This document shows positions 47,652 to 56,395 of a stretch of DNA of 64,000 bases, in pieces. Position 1 is the stretch's first letter. Every line of letters starts with the position of its first letter. The stretch lies in the NCBI GenBank assembly GCA_963754065.1, contig CAVWFH010000003.1:1-64000 (forward strand), written 5' to 3'. The notes beneath the pieces were generated by a model that searched no databases, had not been told where the DNA came from, and was given only the letters and a program-made list of their open reading frames with translations. This stretch comes from JALORV01 sp963754065. GTDB lineage: Bacteria; Pseudomonadota; Gammaproteobacteria; Burkholderiales; Burkholderiaceae_F. Made by a program: the position numbers and the translations under genes.

Positions 47652-49346
47652 TCAGTGTGCGGCAGCGGGAAGGCTCAGACGCGTTTCGTCGATCGCGTAG
47701 CACGCCAGTACGCGGCCGGCCGCGTCGAACAGCGCCTCGGCGTCGTCCGCGGACACGATGCCGGTCTGGATGAAGTAGTCGGGGAAGCGCGACGTGCGGT
47801 AGAAATAGCTGCGCGGCAGGCCCACGAGATCGAGGTAGTGCACCTCGTATGCATAGCGCGCCAGTTCGCTGACCAGCCCAAGGTGCTCGTCGAGGTGGTG
47901 GCGCACGTTGGTGCGCACATAGGCCTGCATCTCTTCGGCCGGTATGAGCCGCACGCTCATCATGTTGGACAGATAGTCGCCGACACGCGCCAGCGTCTTG
48001 CGCGCGAGCGCCTTGGGCAGTTCGGCCCGCCGCGGTTCGATCGACTGCAGTTCCTCGTCGACGGCGGGGCGCAGAGCCTCGGGAACGGCTGCGACAGCCT
48101 TCGCGAACCGTTCGCCGAGCTCGGCGCGGGCCGCGGTGTATTCGGGGCGACTCCCCTCCGGCAAATGCAGGATCTTCGCGGTGTGCGCGATATGCCCCCA
48201 CTCGTGCATGACGCGGGCGCCGAGCAGCAGCCGGTGGTACGGCGGCGCCGCCCCGGCGCGGGCATCGAACGCCGGTTGCTGTAGTTCGTACACCACGGCG
48301 CGACGCGCAGCATCGACATAGGCCCCGCCGCCGGTTTCGAGCACTCCGCAGTGGGTCGGCAATGAATCGACGTCGCGCACCCGATCGAGGAACTGGCGCG
48401 AACGCTCGTCGATTACGCGCAGATCGGCGTGAATGCTCGCGACGGCCTCGTCGTTCGCTTCGGCCAGCACGCGACGCACGCGGATCGGATCGTCATGTTC
48501 AGGAGTCCAGAGCGTGCCGCCGTGTGGGCCGTGCACGATCACATGGGCCCGGGTTTGCTCCAGCCAGTCGCACAGGTCGTCGAGCGCCCGATTCGGCGCG
48601 GCAGCTGGCGTACTCACCGCCGGCGTGACCGTGTCCATCGCGCTGCGGACGGCCGCCTCGGCCGCGTCGGCCAGCGCCATCAGCTGCGGTTGCAGGCGCT
48701 TCGGTACATAGAGGTCCGCGCCATTGATACTGAAGTACGGCTCGGTCGCTTCCAGTGCCGGCGCCCTCAGAGGGTCGTGCAGCAATTCGTCGATCCAGTC
48801 GAATGCCGTGGCAAGCGCTGCGAAGCCGGCGGCGTCGGGTCGCTGGGCTCGCTGTGCCGCATCGGCAAACGCGAGCCGGCTCACCTGGTCGCGGTCAAAC
48901 CAGTAGCTCAGGTTGTAGGCAACGGTTGCTTTCACCGAGCGCAATAGCGACAGGCGCTCCATGTGCACGAGCAAAGCGGCGACGTACTCGGGGTGGGTAT
49001 CGAGGTCCGAGGTGTAAAGCATCGACGACGTCCCGCCGAACGGCTCGAGATAGGGCGCGATGCCGCGAGCTTCGGACGCGATCAGCAGATTGGTCTGCCG
49101 CGGCGGGAACCAGGAACGAGGTGCACGCGCGTACAGGTCGGCACATCGCTGCCAGTAAAGCGCAAAGCCCTGTTCAAGGCAGCGCAACTGGTCACTCGTC
49201 AGCCGGCCCGCATCGAGCAGCAAGGACGCGAGCCAGGCTTCAACACCTTGCTCAGTCAGGGCTTCGGCAGGCACCACGAACGCGTTTTCGTGCGCGAGAC
49301 AGAAGCGTTGCAGCGTCGCAGGCTGATCGAAGGCGATCTCTGGCAT
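47652..49346 (-). CDS. Unrecognised protein with HEWGH zinc-peptidase-like motif
   Basis: A soluble protein of about 564 residues with no signal peptide or transmembrane helix. I do not recognise a family. One HExxH motif (MHEWGHIAHTAKI, near residue 381) lies in a helical context, followed by a possible downstream Glu in PEYTAARAELGERF, consistent with a gluzincin-like metallopeptidase. Earlier features are WFPPRQTNLLIASEARGIAP and a region with several acidic helices. The ATG at 49346 has GGGA before it; in-frame ATGs at 49358 and 49376 are alternatives. Confidence 0.6.
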   Translation of the reverse strand: MPEIAFDQPATLQRFCLAHENAFVVPAEALTEQGVEAWLASLLLDAGRLTSDQLRCLEQGFALYWQRCADLYARAPRSWFPPRQTNLLIASEARGIAPYLEPFGGTSSMLYTSDLDTHPEYVAALLVHMERLSLLRSVKATVAYNLSYWFDRDQVSRLAFADAAQRAQRPDAAGFAALATAFDWIDELLHDPLRAPALEATEPYFSINGADLYVPKRLQPQLMALADAAEAAVRSAMDTVTPAVSTPAAAPNRALDDLCDWLEQTRAHVIVHGPHGGTLWTPEHDDPIRVRRVLAEANDEAVASIHADLRVIDERSRQFLDRVRDVDSLPTHCGVLETGGGAYVDAARRAVVYELQQPAFDARAGAAPPYHRLLLGARVMHEWGHIAHTAKILHLPEGSRPEYTAARAELGERFAKAVAAVPEALRPAVDEELQSIEPRRAELPKALARKTLARVGDYLSNMMSVRLIPAEEMQAYVRTNVRHHLDEHLGLVSELARYAYEVHYLDLVGLPRSYFYRTSRFPDYFIQTGIVSADDAEALFDAAGRVLACYAIDETRLSLPAAAH

Positions 49347-49713
49347 GGCAGTTCCCATGAGCCGAAACACTAGCATCGGCCCGCGTCAGCCAAACACGAT
49401 AGAAGCTCCGGGACCTTCCCTGGATCCGGGCAATCGCGGGGCTTATGCCTTGTCATCGGACCGTACGAGGGTCGGAACCGCCCCGATGCAGCGCCAGAGT
49501 GCTCCGCCAACCCTCATCCGAACGTATTAGAAACGCGCATTTTTCTGCTTTCACGCAAGCGATGAAAACGTCGCTTTCCCGAATGAAAACCCCCCTTGAG
49601 CACCCCCCGTCATGGCGCAGGGTATCGCCGCCTCATCCGTCTCCCCGATTTTTTCCGCCCGGCCACGGCGGCACAGTGCGCTACCCGTCAGCAGTGGCTC
49701 AGGGAGGAAGACG
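49347..49713. other. Intergenic region upstream of the PKD/di-heme lipoprotein gene
   Basis: About 370 bases between divergent genes, with AT-richer patches around 49525-49600. It should contain the promoters of both genes. I could not assign a -35/-10 pair with confidence, and see no recognisable gene or hairpin. Confidence 0.35.
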
Positions 49714-52341
49714 ATGAACACGGATGTGACTTCAGGGATCAGGGCGAGAGTTGCCAGTGCCTTGTGCAGTTCTCTTGTTGTATTGGCAGCATTTTCGCTT
49801 GCAGGTTGCGGTGGTGGTGACTCTGCTCCGTCAGCTCCAGGGGCGACCCAGGGTCAGCTGAACACCTCGCTTTCTGCGACCCCGACAGCCATGTCCGAGC
49901 CGAACGGCCCGGCGCCGCTGGCCGTGACGTTCATGGCAATGGAGCCCAAGGGCGCCATCGCGGCGTATGAGTGGGACTTCAAGGACAACAGCCCGGTGAA
50001 AGCCGGCCAGTCCACTGAACACACATTCATGGAGCCCGGCTCCTACACGGTCACGCTGACGGTGCGTGATGCCAAGGGCGACTTCAACCGCGCCTCGGTG
50101 ATGGTCAGTGTCAACGACGGCGGCACCTGCTCGATCGTTCCTGCCGCGTTCAGCACCACCGTTTGGCCGGCGATGAACTCCGGCCCGGCTGCGTGCACGA
50201 CCTGCCACCGCGACGGCGCCGCTGCGTCCGGTTCGGCGCTCAAGTTCGTCCTGGGCGGCACCGAACTGCAGAACTACAACGTTCTGCGCAACTACGCCAA
50301 GACGTCCAGCGACACGCTGCTGTCGAAGGTCATCGGCGGCATGAACCACAGCGGCGGCAAGCCTTTCGTCGACGCCAACTCCGCGCAGTACAAGGCGCTG
50401 TCGGACCTCGTGCCGGTGATGAAGGAGGCCTGCACAAGTGGCTCCGGCATCAACGCGCCGGTCGCCGGACAGTTCTGGAATGGAGTCACGTACGCCAGCG
50501 ACTCGACGGTGCTCGCCAAGGCGGCGGTGCTGTTCGCCGGCCGCAACCCGACGGCTGCCGAAACGCAGAACGTGATGAATGGCGGCGCCCCGGTGCTGCG
50601 CGAAACGATCCGCAGCTACATGACCGGACCGGCGTTTGACCGCTTCCTCGACGAAGCCGGCGACACGGTCTTCCTGTCGCGCGGTGTCACGGTGTTCGGC
50701 AACAACATGGGCCTGAATGCCACCGACCTCCCCGTGGCGGCGGACGTCATCAACAACACCAACCTGGCAGCCGGCGTACGTAACCGCTTCCAGAACGCGA
50801 TGATGCGTGAGCCGATCGAGCTGATGAAGTACATCGTCAAGACCGACAAGCCGTGGACCGACATGGTCGCTGGCAAGTACACGGTCGTGAACGGTTTGCA
50901 GGCGCAGTACCTGGGGGCGAGAGTCACCGGAACGTTCACCGCGACCGACCCGATCACCAATGTCGCGACCGACACCGAGTTCCTGCCGGCTGTGCTGCCG
51001 AACGGACGTCTCGCCGGTGACCGTGAACATACCGGCGTGATCTCGACGCACGCCTGGCTGCAGCGCTTCCCGACGACGCCGACCAACCGCAACCGTCACC
51101 GCGTCTACATCATGGCCAAGCAGTTCCTGGCCACCGATGTCGCCGCCCTGGCTGCGCGTCCGATCGACGACGGCGGCAACTTCAAGATCCCGACGATGGA
51201 AAACACGGCCTGCGCCGCCTGCCACGCGACGATCGATCCGATCGCTGCAAGCTGGCAGAACTGGCAGGAGAACAACCGTTACCTGCCGTTCCGCACGGCG
51301 GCCGGCAAGGACCACGCACTGCCGGGCAGCTACCGGAACAACAACTATCCGAAAGACAAGGACGGCAAGGCCTACTACGTGGACGGCGACAACTGGTTCC
51401 GCGACCAGCACGCCCCAGGTTACGGCAGCACGCCGATGCCGGGTGGCGTGACGGGCAACAACACCGCGCTGCAGTGGATGGGCGAGCAGGTGGCGGCCGA
51501 TGCGCGCTTCGCCAAGGGTGCGGTCGATTTCTGGTTCCGTGTTGTGTTCAACCGGGAGCCGATGAAGGCCCCGCTGGACTCGGCCAGCCCGACCTATGCC
51601 AACCAGCTGTCGGCTTACAACGCGCAGGTTGCAGAGTTCACGGCCATGGCTACGCGCTTCGCGACCAACCGCGGCAACGGCGCCTTCAACGCCAAGGACC
51701 TGCTGGTCGACATGGTGACCAGCCCCTGGTTCAAGGCCGAGAAGGTGACGGGCCTGAATGCCGGCCGTGCGGTTGAACTGCAGGAGCTGGGCAGCCAGGC
51801 CATGCTGAATCCGGCTGCGCTGAACCGCAAGCTGCTGAGCGTGACCGGCGTGGCCTGGAACCAGTTCAACAACCAGTACGCGGGCCAGGCGCTGAACTAC
51901 GGCAACTTCGACGGCGGCCTGAACCGCATGGTGCGTGCCAACGAGTACACGATGGTGCAGACCATGATCGCCGACCGCATGATGTCCGAGCTGTCGTGCA
52001 ACATCGTGATGACGGACTTCAACAAGCCGACGGCCACGCGACTGCTCTTCTCCGGCATTGCGCTGACTGACACACCGGCCAATGCTGCGGGCGATGCGGC
52101 GATCCAGCAGACGATCAAGAACCTGCACCGCTCGCTGCTGAAGGAAGACCTCGCCGTCACCGACGCCGAAGTCCAGCGTACGGTCGCTCTGTACAAGGCG
52201 GTGTGGGCCGACCGTGCCAACGCACCGACCCGCCCGACGACCTGCGCGTACAACAACACCAACGACCCGAACTACACGGGGCGCTCGTGGGCTGCCGTGA
52301 TCGCCTACATGATTGGCGACTCGAAGTTCCTGTTCGAATAA
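49714..52341 (+). CDS. PKD-domain di-heme cytochrome c-like lipoprotein
   Basis: An 875-residue exported lipoprotein: lipobox LAGC with Cys32, then GGGDSAPS. A PKD domain follows (about residues 60-140; GAIAAYEWDFKDNS, GSYTVTLTVRDAKGD). Two heme c-binding motifs are visible: CTTCH at 161-165 and CAACH at 500-504. The second lies in ACAACHATIDPIAASWQNW, resembling the PSCyt3/DUF1588 segment of multi-domain cytochromes. The remaining ~350 residues are helical with no domain I can name. AGGGAGGAAG precedes the ATG at 49714. The DUF1501 gene follows after 33 bases, implying an operon and joint function at the envelope. Confidence 0.82.
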   Translation: MNTDVTSGIRARVASALCSSLVVLAAFSLAGCGGGDSAPSAPGATQGQLNTSLSATPTAMSEPNGPAPLAVTFMAMEPKGAIAAYEWDFKDNSPVKAGQSTEHTFMEPGSYTVTLTVRDAKGDFNRASVMVSVNDGGTCSIVPAAFSTTVWPAMNSGPAACTTCHRDGAAASGSALKFVLGGTELQNYNVLRNYAKTSSDTLLSKVIGGMNHSGGKPFVDANSAQYKALSDLVPVMKEACTSGSGINAPVAGQFWNGVTYASDSTVLAKAAVLFAGRNPTAAETQNVMNGGAPVLRETIRSYMTGPAFDRFLDEAGDTVFLSRGVTVFGNNMGLNATDLPVAADVINNTNLAAGVRNRFQNAMMREPIELMKYIVKTDKPWTDMVAGKYTVVNGLQAQYLGARVTGTFTATDPITNVATDTEFLPAVLPNGRLAGDREHTGVISTHAWLQRFPTTPTNRNRHRVYIMAKQFLATDVAALAARPIDDGGNFKIPTMENTACAACHATIDPIAASWQNWQENNRYLPFRTAAGKDHALPGSYRNNNYPKDKDGKAYYVDGDNWFRDQHAPGYGSTPMPGGVTGNNTALQWMGEQVAADARFAKGAVDFWFRVVFNREPMKAPLDSASPTYANQLSAYNAQVAEFTAMATRFATNRGNGAFNAKDLLVDMVTSPWFKAEKVTGLNAGRAVELQELGSQAMLNPAALNRKLLSVTGVAWNQFNNQYAGQALNYGNFDGGLNRMVRANEYTMVQTMIADRMMSELSCNIVMTDFNKPTATRLLFSGIALTDTPANAAGDAAIQQTIKNLHRSLLKEDLAVTDAEVQRTVALYKAVWADRANAPTRPTTCAYNNTNDPNYTGRSWAAVIAYMIGDSKFLFE

Positions 52342-52374
52342 CGGCGCATCGCCAAGAAGAGAAGGAGCAATCAA

Positions 52375-53631
52375 ATGATCGACCGTAGAGACTTCTTGAA
52401 GATCGCCGGCGCGGTAATTCCGAGCTGGGGCCTGATCCCGATCGCGAGTGCCCAGTCGTCGCTGTACACGGGCAAGATCTACATCGGTATTCACGCCTCT
52501 GGCGGTATCGACGCCAGCTCGTGGTTCGACCCGCGCGAAACCGACGCGACGATGAACAACTACGCGGCGGCACGCACGCCGGCGGTGGTGGCGGGCAACA
52601 TCCGCGCCGCGCCGATGGGCAACAACGCGGCGTTCCTCCAGCGCTATTCCCGCAACATGCTGGTGATCAACGGCGTCAACAGCGAGACCAACAGCCACGA
52701 CGACGGCACCCGCGCGCATGCCACCGGCATGCTGGCGATGAACTACCCGAACCTGTCGGAACTGTTCGCGTCGGTGCACGGCAAGGGCTTGCCCATGCAG
52801 TGGCTGAATGCCGGCGGCATGAGCACCAGCGTCGGTCTGGCGCCTGCCACGCCGATGCCGGATGGCAACTCGTTCCGTACGCTGCTCTCGCCGAACTCTG
52901 CCAACGCGACGCAGGACTTCATCAAGGCGGGCGATGTCCAGAAGGTCCTGGCGGCGCGTACCGAGCGCCTGAAGGCCCAGCAGGCCGCAGGCAACCTGAT
53001 CCCGCGGGCGCAGTTGGTCAACGCGCAGTTCGAGGGCGCGTCGAACTCGCGGGCGCTGCTGGCACGGGTGTCGGACTTCCTGCCGGCCACCTTCGATAAC
53101 GCCGCGCATGTCGGCCTGGTAGCGGCGCAGGCAGGCATCACTGCGTCTCTGCAGTTCGCCAGCGGCGGCTTCGACGGCCACGGCCAGCTCGCCAACAGCT
53201 ATGCACAGTCGCTGCCACGCCTGACGGATCTGGTCGATTACATCATCACCAAGTCGGGCGAGATCGGCATCGCCAACCGGATCATGATCCGCATCTACTC
53301 GGAGTTCGGCCGCACGCCGCTTAACCCCGGCAACGGCAAGGACCACTGGTCGATCGGTACGCAGGTCCTGATGGAGGCGACGCCGCCCGCCTGGGGCAAC
53401 CGGGTGTTCGGCGCCAGCGGTCCGCGTCACCAGGGGCTGAAGTTCGATCCGGCGACCGGGGCGGTCGATCCGGTGAACGGCAAGACCATCGCGCCGCGGC
53501 ATATCCACGACGCTTTGCGCAAGTACCTGGGCGTCCAGACGTCGGATCCGAAGTTCCAGTTGCGCGTGCCGGCGACCGAGAACTTCGACTTCTTCAACCC
53601 GGCCGCCAATACCGGTTACCCGAACCTGTAA
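52375..53631 (+). CDS. DUF1501 Tat-type exported protein
   Basis: A 418-residue protein with a twin-arginine signal (DRRDFLKIAGAVIPSW, residues 3-18). The DUF1501 fold belongs to the alkaline phosphatase/sulfatase superfamily. Signatures include an early SGGIDASSWFDPRE, GGFDGHGQ and the family motif SEFGRTP near residue 311. These proteins are often paired with DUF1800 or cytochrome-type partners; here the partner is the di-heme lipoprotein upstream. The reaction is unknown. GAGAAGGAGC lies upstream of the ATG. Confidence 0.88.
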   Translation: MIDRRDFLKIAGAVIPSWGLIPIASAQSSLYTGKIYIGIHASGGIDASSWFDPRETDATMNNYAAARTPAVVAGNIRAAPMGNNAAFLQRYSRNMLVINGVNSETNSHDDGTRAHATGMLAMNYPNLSELFASVHGKGLPMQWLNAGGMSTSVGLAPATPMPDGNSFRTLLSPNSANATQDFIKAGDVQKVLAARTERLKAQQAAGNLIPRAQLVNAQFEGASNSRALLARVSDFLPATFDNAAHVGLVAAQAGITASLQFASGGFDGHGQLANSYAQSLPRLTDLVDYIITKSGEIGIANRIMIRIYSEFGRTPLNPGNGKDHWSIGTQVLMEATPPAWGNRVFGASGPRHQGLKFDPATGAVDPVNGKTIAPRHIHDALRKYLGVQTSDPKFQLRVPATENFDFFNPAANTGYPNL

Positions 53632-53642
53632 CGGCCCTCCAA

Positions 53643-53662
53643 GGCGCGCTATGCGCGCCGTT
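53643..53662 (+). terminator. Candidate terminator after the DUF1501 gene
   Basis: Arms GGCGCGC (53643-53649) and GCGCGCC (53653-53659) with a 3-base loop, followed by GTTTC. It is placed right after the operon stop. The T-tract is short, so it is a weak candidate. Confidence 0.45.
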
Positions 53663-53727
53663 TCAACGCGGGCGCGTGGCTTACCATGCGCCCGCTTTCA
53701 TTTTGAGCGCCAACTCATATCGCGACG

Positions 53728-54438
53728 ATGAAGACCGCTGTCACCGCCCCGCACGATTCAGCCGCATCCGCAACGCGCGGTGCGCGCCGCCTTGCCGCCG
53801 TGGCCCTGGGCGCGCTGGCTGCACTGGTTTCCGCGACAGCCGGCGCGGCGGACTTTCGCGGGTTCGCAAGCGCGGGTCCGCTCGGTGTGATCCTGTTCCA
53901 GCCGTGCGAGGGCAAAGCGCTGTCCCAGCGCACATTCAAGGTCGAGGACCACACGCCCGACGGAGCGCTGATGGCAGGCATCGACGACGTTCGCGCGATC
54001 ATGCTCAACTCCAGCCGGCCGCTGTATGTCGAGTTTCGCGGCGATGCCAAGGGGATCCTCGTGACCGCCCGGCAGTTCCAGCGCGCGGTCGGCACGGCTG
54101 AATCGTGTACCGATGCGCCACGTGACATTGCGGCGGGCATCCGCCTTTTGGCGGGTGGCGCAGACCCGGGCTGGAACTTCGTCGTTACCGCCCAGCGTGC
54201 CCAGCTCGAGCGCCCAGGAGAAAAACCGGTGCGCTTCCCGTCGGCGCCCTTCCTCGCGCCGCCCAAGGGCGATGGCACGCGCGTCATCGACGCCTGGTCG
54301 TCGCTGGACGGCGGCACCGTGCGCGTCGAGATCACCGAGGAAATGTGCAGCGACGGACGCTCGGAAACGGCCTACGGCGCCAGGGTGATGCTGCGCTACG
54401 GCAGCCGCAGCTACGAAGGGTGCGCCACTCGGTTCTGA
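53728..54438 (+). CDS. Exported hypothetical protein (COG3650-like C-terminus)
   Basis: A 236-residue protein with a signal peptide (LAAVALGALAALVSATAGAA). The C-terminal ~60 residues read AWSSLDGGTVRVEITEEMCSDG, then YGARVMLRYGSRSYEGCA, a pattern seen in COG3650/MliC-like periplasmic or outer-membrane proteins with a Cys pair. The N-terminal part has GPLGVILFQPCEGKAL. It has no assigned function; an envelope location is likely. Confidence 0.65.
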   Translation: MKTAVTAPHDSAASATRGARRLAAVALGALAALVSATAGAADFRGFASAGPLGVILFQPCEGKALSQRTFKVEDHTPDGALMAGIDDVRAIMLNSSRPLYVEFRGDAKGILVTARQFQRAVGTAESCTDAPRDIAAGIRLLAGGADPGWNFVVTAQRAQLERPGEKPVRFPSAPFLAPPKGDGTRVIDAWSSLDGGTVRVEITEEMCSDGRSETAYGARVMLRYGSRSYEGCATRF

Positions 54439-54625
54439 CGGCCCGGCCCTCGCGGCCGGTGCTCGCGTCGGCGGCGCGACCCACATAGAATGCCTTCGGC
54501 CTTTTCGCCGAAGGGTTCGATCGCCGTCCGCCTGAAGCGTTCGGATTCCCGGCAGGTCAGCAGTACAAGCGCGCCAATCGAGAGCGTGCGAACTCATTCA
54601 ATTGACCTCCCTGGAGACTACTTCA

Positions 54626-55567
54626 ATGAATCGTCTGCTTGCTGTTGTCCTGATGTGCCTGGCGTCGGCCGTGTCGGCACAGGCCTGCCCGGAAAAGAAC
54701 CTGATGTACTGGCAAGCGTTCCCGCCCGGGGGCGAAACCGATATCTCGGGACGTCACCAGCAAGTGGTGTTGAAGAAGAAGTGCCCGGCGATCGACATGA
54801 TCATCCAGTACAAGCCGGGCGCCGGCGGCGGCCTGATGTGGGCGCAGATCAACCAACTGCCGGGCGATGGCCAGAATATCGTCGGTATCAACCTGCCGCA
54901 CATGGTGTTCCAGCCGCTCGAGGGACAGGTGCAGTACAAGACCGACGACATCGTTCCGGTCTACTGGTATCACTACACGCCGGACGCGCTGGTGGTGCTC
55001 GAATCGAGCCCGATCAAGACCTTCCAGGACTTCGTCAAGGTCGCCAAGGCCGATCCGGGCAAGCTGAGCCTCGGCGGCTCCGGCCTCAATTCGGCCAACC
55101 ACGCGGCGAACGAGCGGATGAATGCCGCGTTCGGCGTGAAGACGACCTACATCCCGTTCAAGGGCACGGGCGACATGACGACCTCGGTTCTCGGCGGCCA
55201 TGTCGACGGCGCGATGACCTACACCGCATTCGCGGTCAACAACAAGGGCAAGGTCCGTGCGCTGGCGGTCGCGATGGACAAGCGTCACCCGTTGCTCCCC
55301 GACACGCCGACCTTCAAGGAACTCGGCGTCGACTGGGTGGACGGTGCCTACCGCGGCATCGCGATGCCGAAGTCATCGACGCCGGAGCAGCGCAAGCGCG
55401 TCTCCGATCTGTGGGCGGTGCTTAACAATGATCCCGAGATGAAGGAACTCGCCGCCAAGAGCGGTTTCGAGCTGATCAACGTCGGCGTCGACGGCATGGA
55501 CAAGTTCATGGCCGAGAAGATCCGCGTGTACTCCGGCGTGGCCAAGCAGATGGGGCTCGGCAAGTAG
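54626..55567 (+). CDS. Bug-family periplasmic solute-binding receptor (TctC-like)
   Basis: A 313-residue periplasmic binding protein with a signal peptide (LLAVVLMCLASAVSAQA). The Bug/TctC fold is clear: FPPGGETDISGRH near the N-terminus, then GAGGGLMWAQINQLPGDG, LSLGGSGLNSANHAANERMN and PTFKELGVDWVDG. Bug proteins bind carboxylates or amides for tripartite tricarboxylate transporters or as orphan sensors; Burkholderiales carry many. No TctA/TctB partner is adjacent, so it is an orphan. The ATG at 54626 is preferred over the one at 54602. Confidence 0.9.
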   Translation: MNRLLAVVLMCLASAVSAQACPEKNLMYWQAFPPGGETDISGRHQQVVLKKKCPAIDMIIQYKPGAGGGLMWAQINQLPGDGQNIVGINLPHMVFQPLEGQVQYKTDDIVPVYWYHYTPDALVVLESSPIKTFQDFVKVAKADPGKLSLGGSGLNSANHAANERMNAAFGVKTTYIPFKGTGDMTTSVLGGHVDGAMTYTAFAVNNKGKVRALAVAMDKRHPLLPDTPTFKELGVDWVDGAYRGIAMPKSSTPEQRKRVSDLWAVLNNDPEMKELAAKSGFELINVGVDGMDKFMAEKIRVYSGVAKQMGLGK

Positions 55568-55579
55568 TCCTTCGTTTCT

Positions 55580-55615
55580 GCCGGGCGGCGATGGCGGTGT
55601 CCGTCGCCGCCCGGC
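55580..55615. terminator. Perfect 12-bp hairpin after the Bug receptor gene
   Basis: Arms GCCGGGCGGCGA (55580-55591) and TCGCCGCCCGGC (55604-55615) pair perfectly around a 12-base loop. It lies 13 bases after the Bug gene stop and before the tube-protein gene, and likely ends or attenuates the Bug transcript. There is no T-tract downstream. Confidence 0.5.
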
Positions 55616-55672
55616 CTCGGCCTGCATCGGAGCCGACGGTCTAAGCTCGCTTCGATTCCAAGCGGAGGGACC

Positions 55673-56386
55673 ATGCCTCAGTTCACCGTCAACGCATCGC
55701 GCTTCGATCCGTACAAGAACTTCAAGTTCCGGGTCATCTGGGATGGGCGCATCGTCGCGGGCATCAGCCACGTCAGCGCGCTGGTGCGCACGACGGAGGT
55801 CGTTTCTTTCCGCAATGGGGGCGATCCGAGCACCGTGCGGCGCATGCCGGGGCAGACCGAGTTCGAGCCGATCACGCTCGAACGCGGCGTCACGCACGAT
55901 CTCGAATTCGAGCGCTGGGCCAACAAGGTCTGGAACCTGAACTCCGGCCTCGGTGCCGAGGTTTCGCTCAGAGACTTCCGCAAGGACGTGCGCCTGGAAT
56001 TGCTGAACGAGGCAGGCCAGGTCGTGCTTGCCTACCTGATCTATCGCTGCTGGGTGTCGCGCTACGAGGCGTTACCGGAGCTCGACGCGAATGCCACCGG
56101 TGTAGCGATCCAGTCGATCACCCTGGAAAACGAAGGCTGGGAACGCGACATCGCGGTCGTCGAGCCGCTGGAACCAGGGTTTGACGAGCCCGCGAACGTG
56201 ACGCCCCCGCCGCCGGGGACGGCCCCGAAGCCTCCGGGACCAGCGCCGTCGCCGCCAAAGTCCCCGCCATCTCCTCCACCGACCGCGCCCCCCACGCTGC
56301 CGCCGCCGAGCGGATTCCTTCCGGTGCGGGTCCCCAAGCTGCCGCGCCCGCGCAAGTCGACGGCCAAGTCGCGCAAGCGCGGTTAG
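55673..56386 (+). CDS. Contractile injection system/phage tail tube protein (gp19, TIGR02241 type)
   Basis: A 237-residue protein. Residues ~13-160 form the gp19/TIGR02241 tube fold: FRVIWDGRIVAGISHVSAL, VVSFRNGGDPSTVRRMPG, ITLERGVTHD, then VLAYLIYRCWVSRYEALPELDANATGVAIQSITLENEG. This is the inner-tube subunit of extracellular contractile injection systems and T4-like tails. Unusually, the C-terminal ~65 residues are a Pro-rich linker (PPPPGTAPKPPGPAPS) ending in a basic RKSTAKSRKRG. The start ATG follows GCGGAGGG. The only related gene in the window is the next one, 9 bases downstream. Confidence 0.88.
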   Translation: MPQFTVNASRFDPYKNFKFRVIWDGRIVAGISHVSALVRTTEVVSFRNGGDPSTVRRMPGQTEFEPITLERGVTHDLEFERWANKVWNLNSGLGAEVSLRDFRKDVRLELLNEAGQVVLAYLIYRCWVSRYEALPELDANATGVAIQSITLENEGWERDIAVVEPLEPGFDEPANVTPPPPGTAPKPPGPAPSPPKSPPSPPPTAPPTLPPPSGFLPVRVPKLPRPRKSTAKSRKRG

Positions 56387-56395
56387 GACGACACC

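Noticed and set aside
49831..53508. Very long minus-strand open frame (about 1225 codons) opposite the lipoprotein/DUF1501 operon
   Set aside because: It lies antisense to two well-supported genes with signals and domains. Its translation is low-complexity in Arg, Val and His with no domain, as expected of a GC-rich shadow frame.
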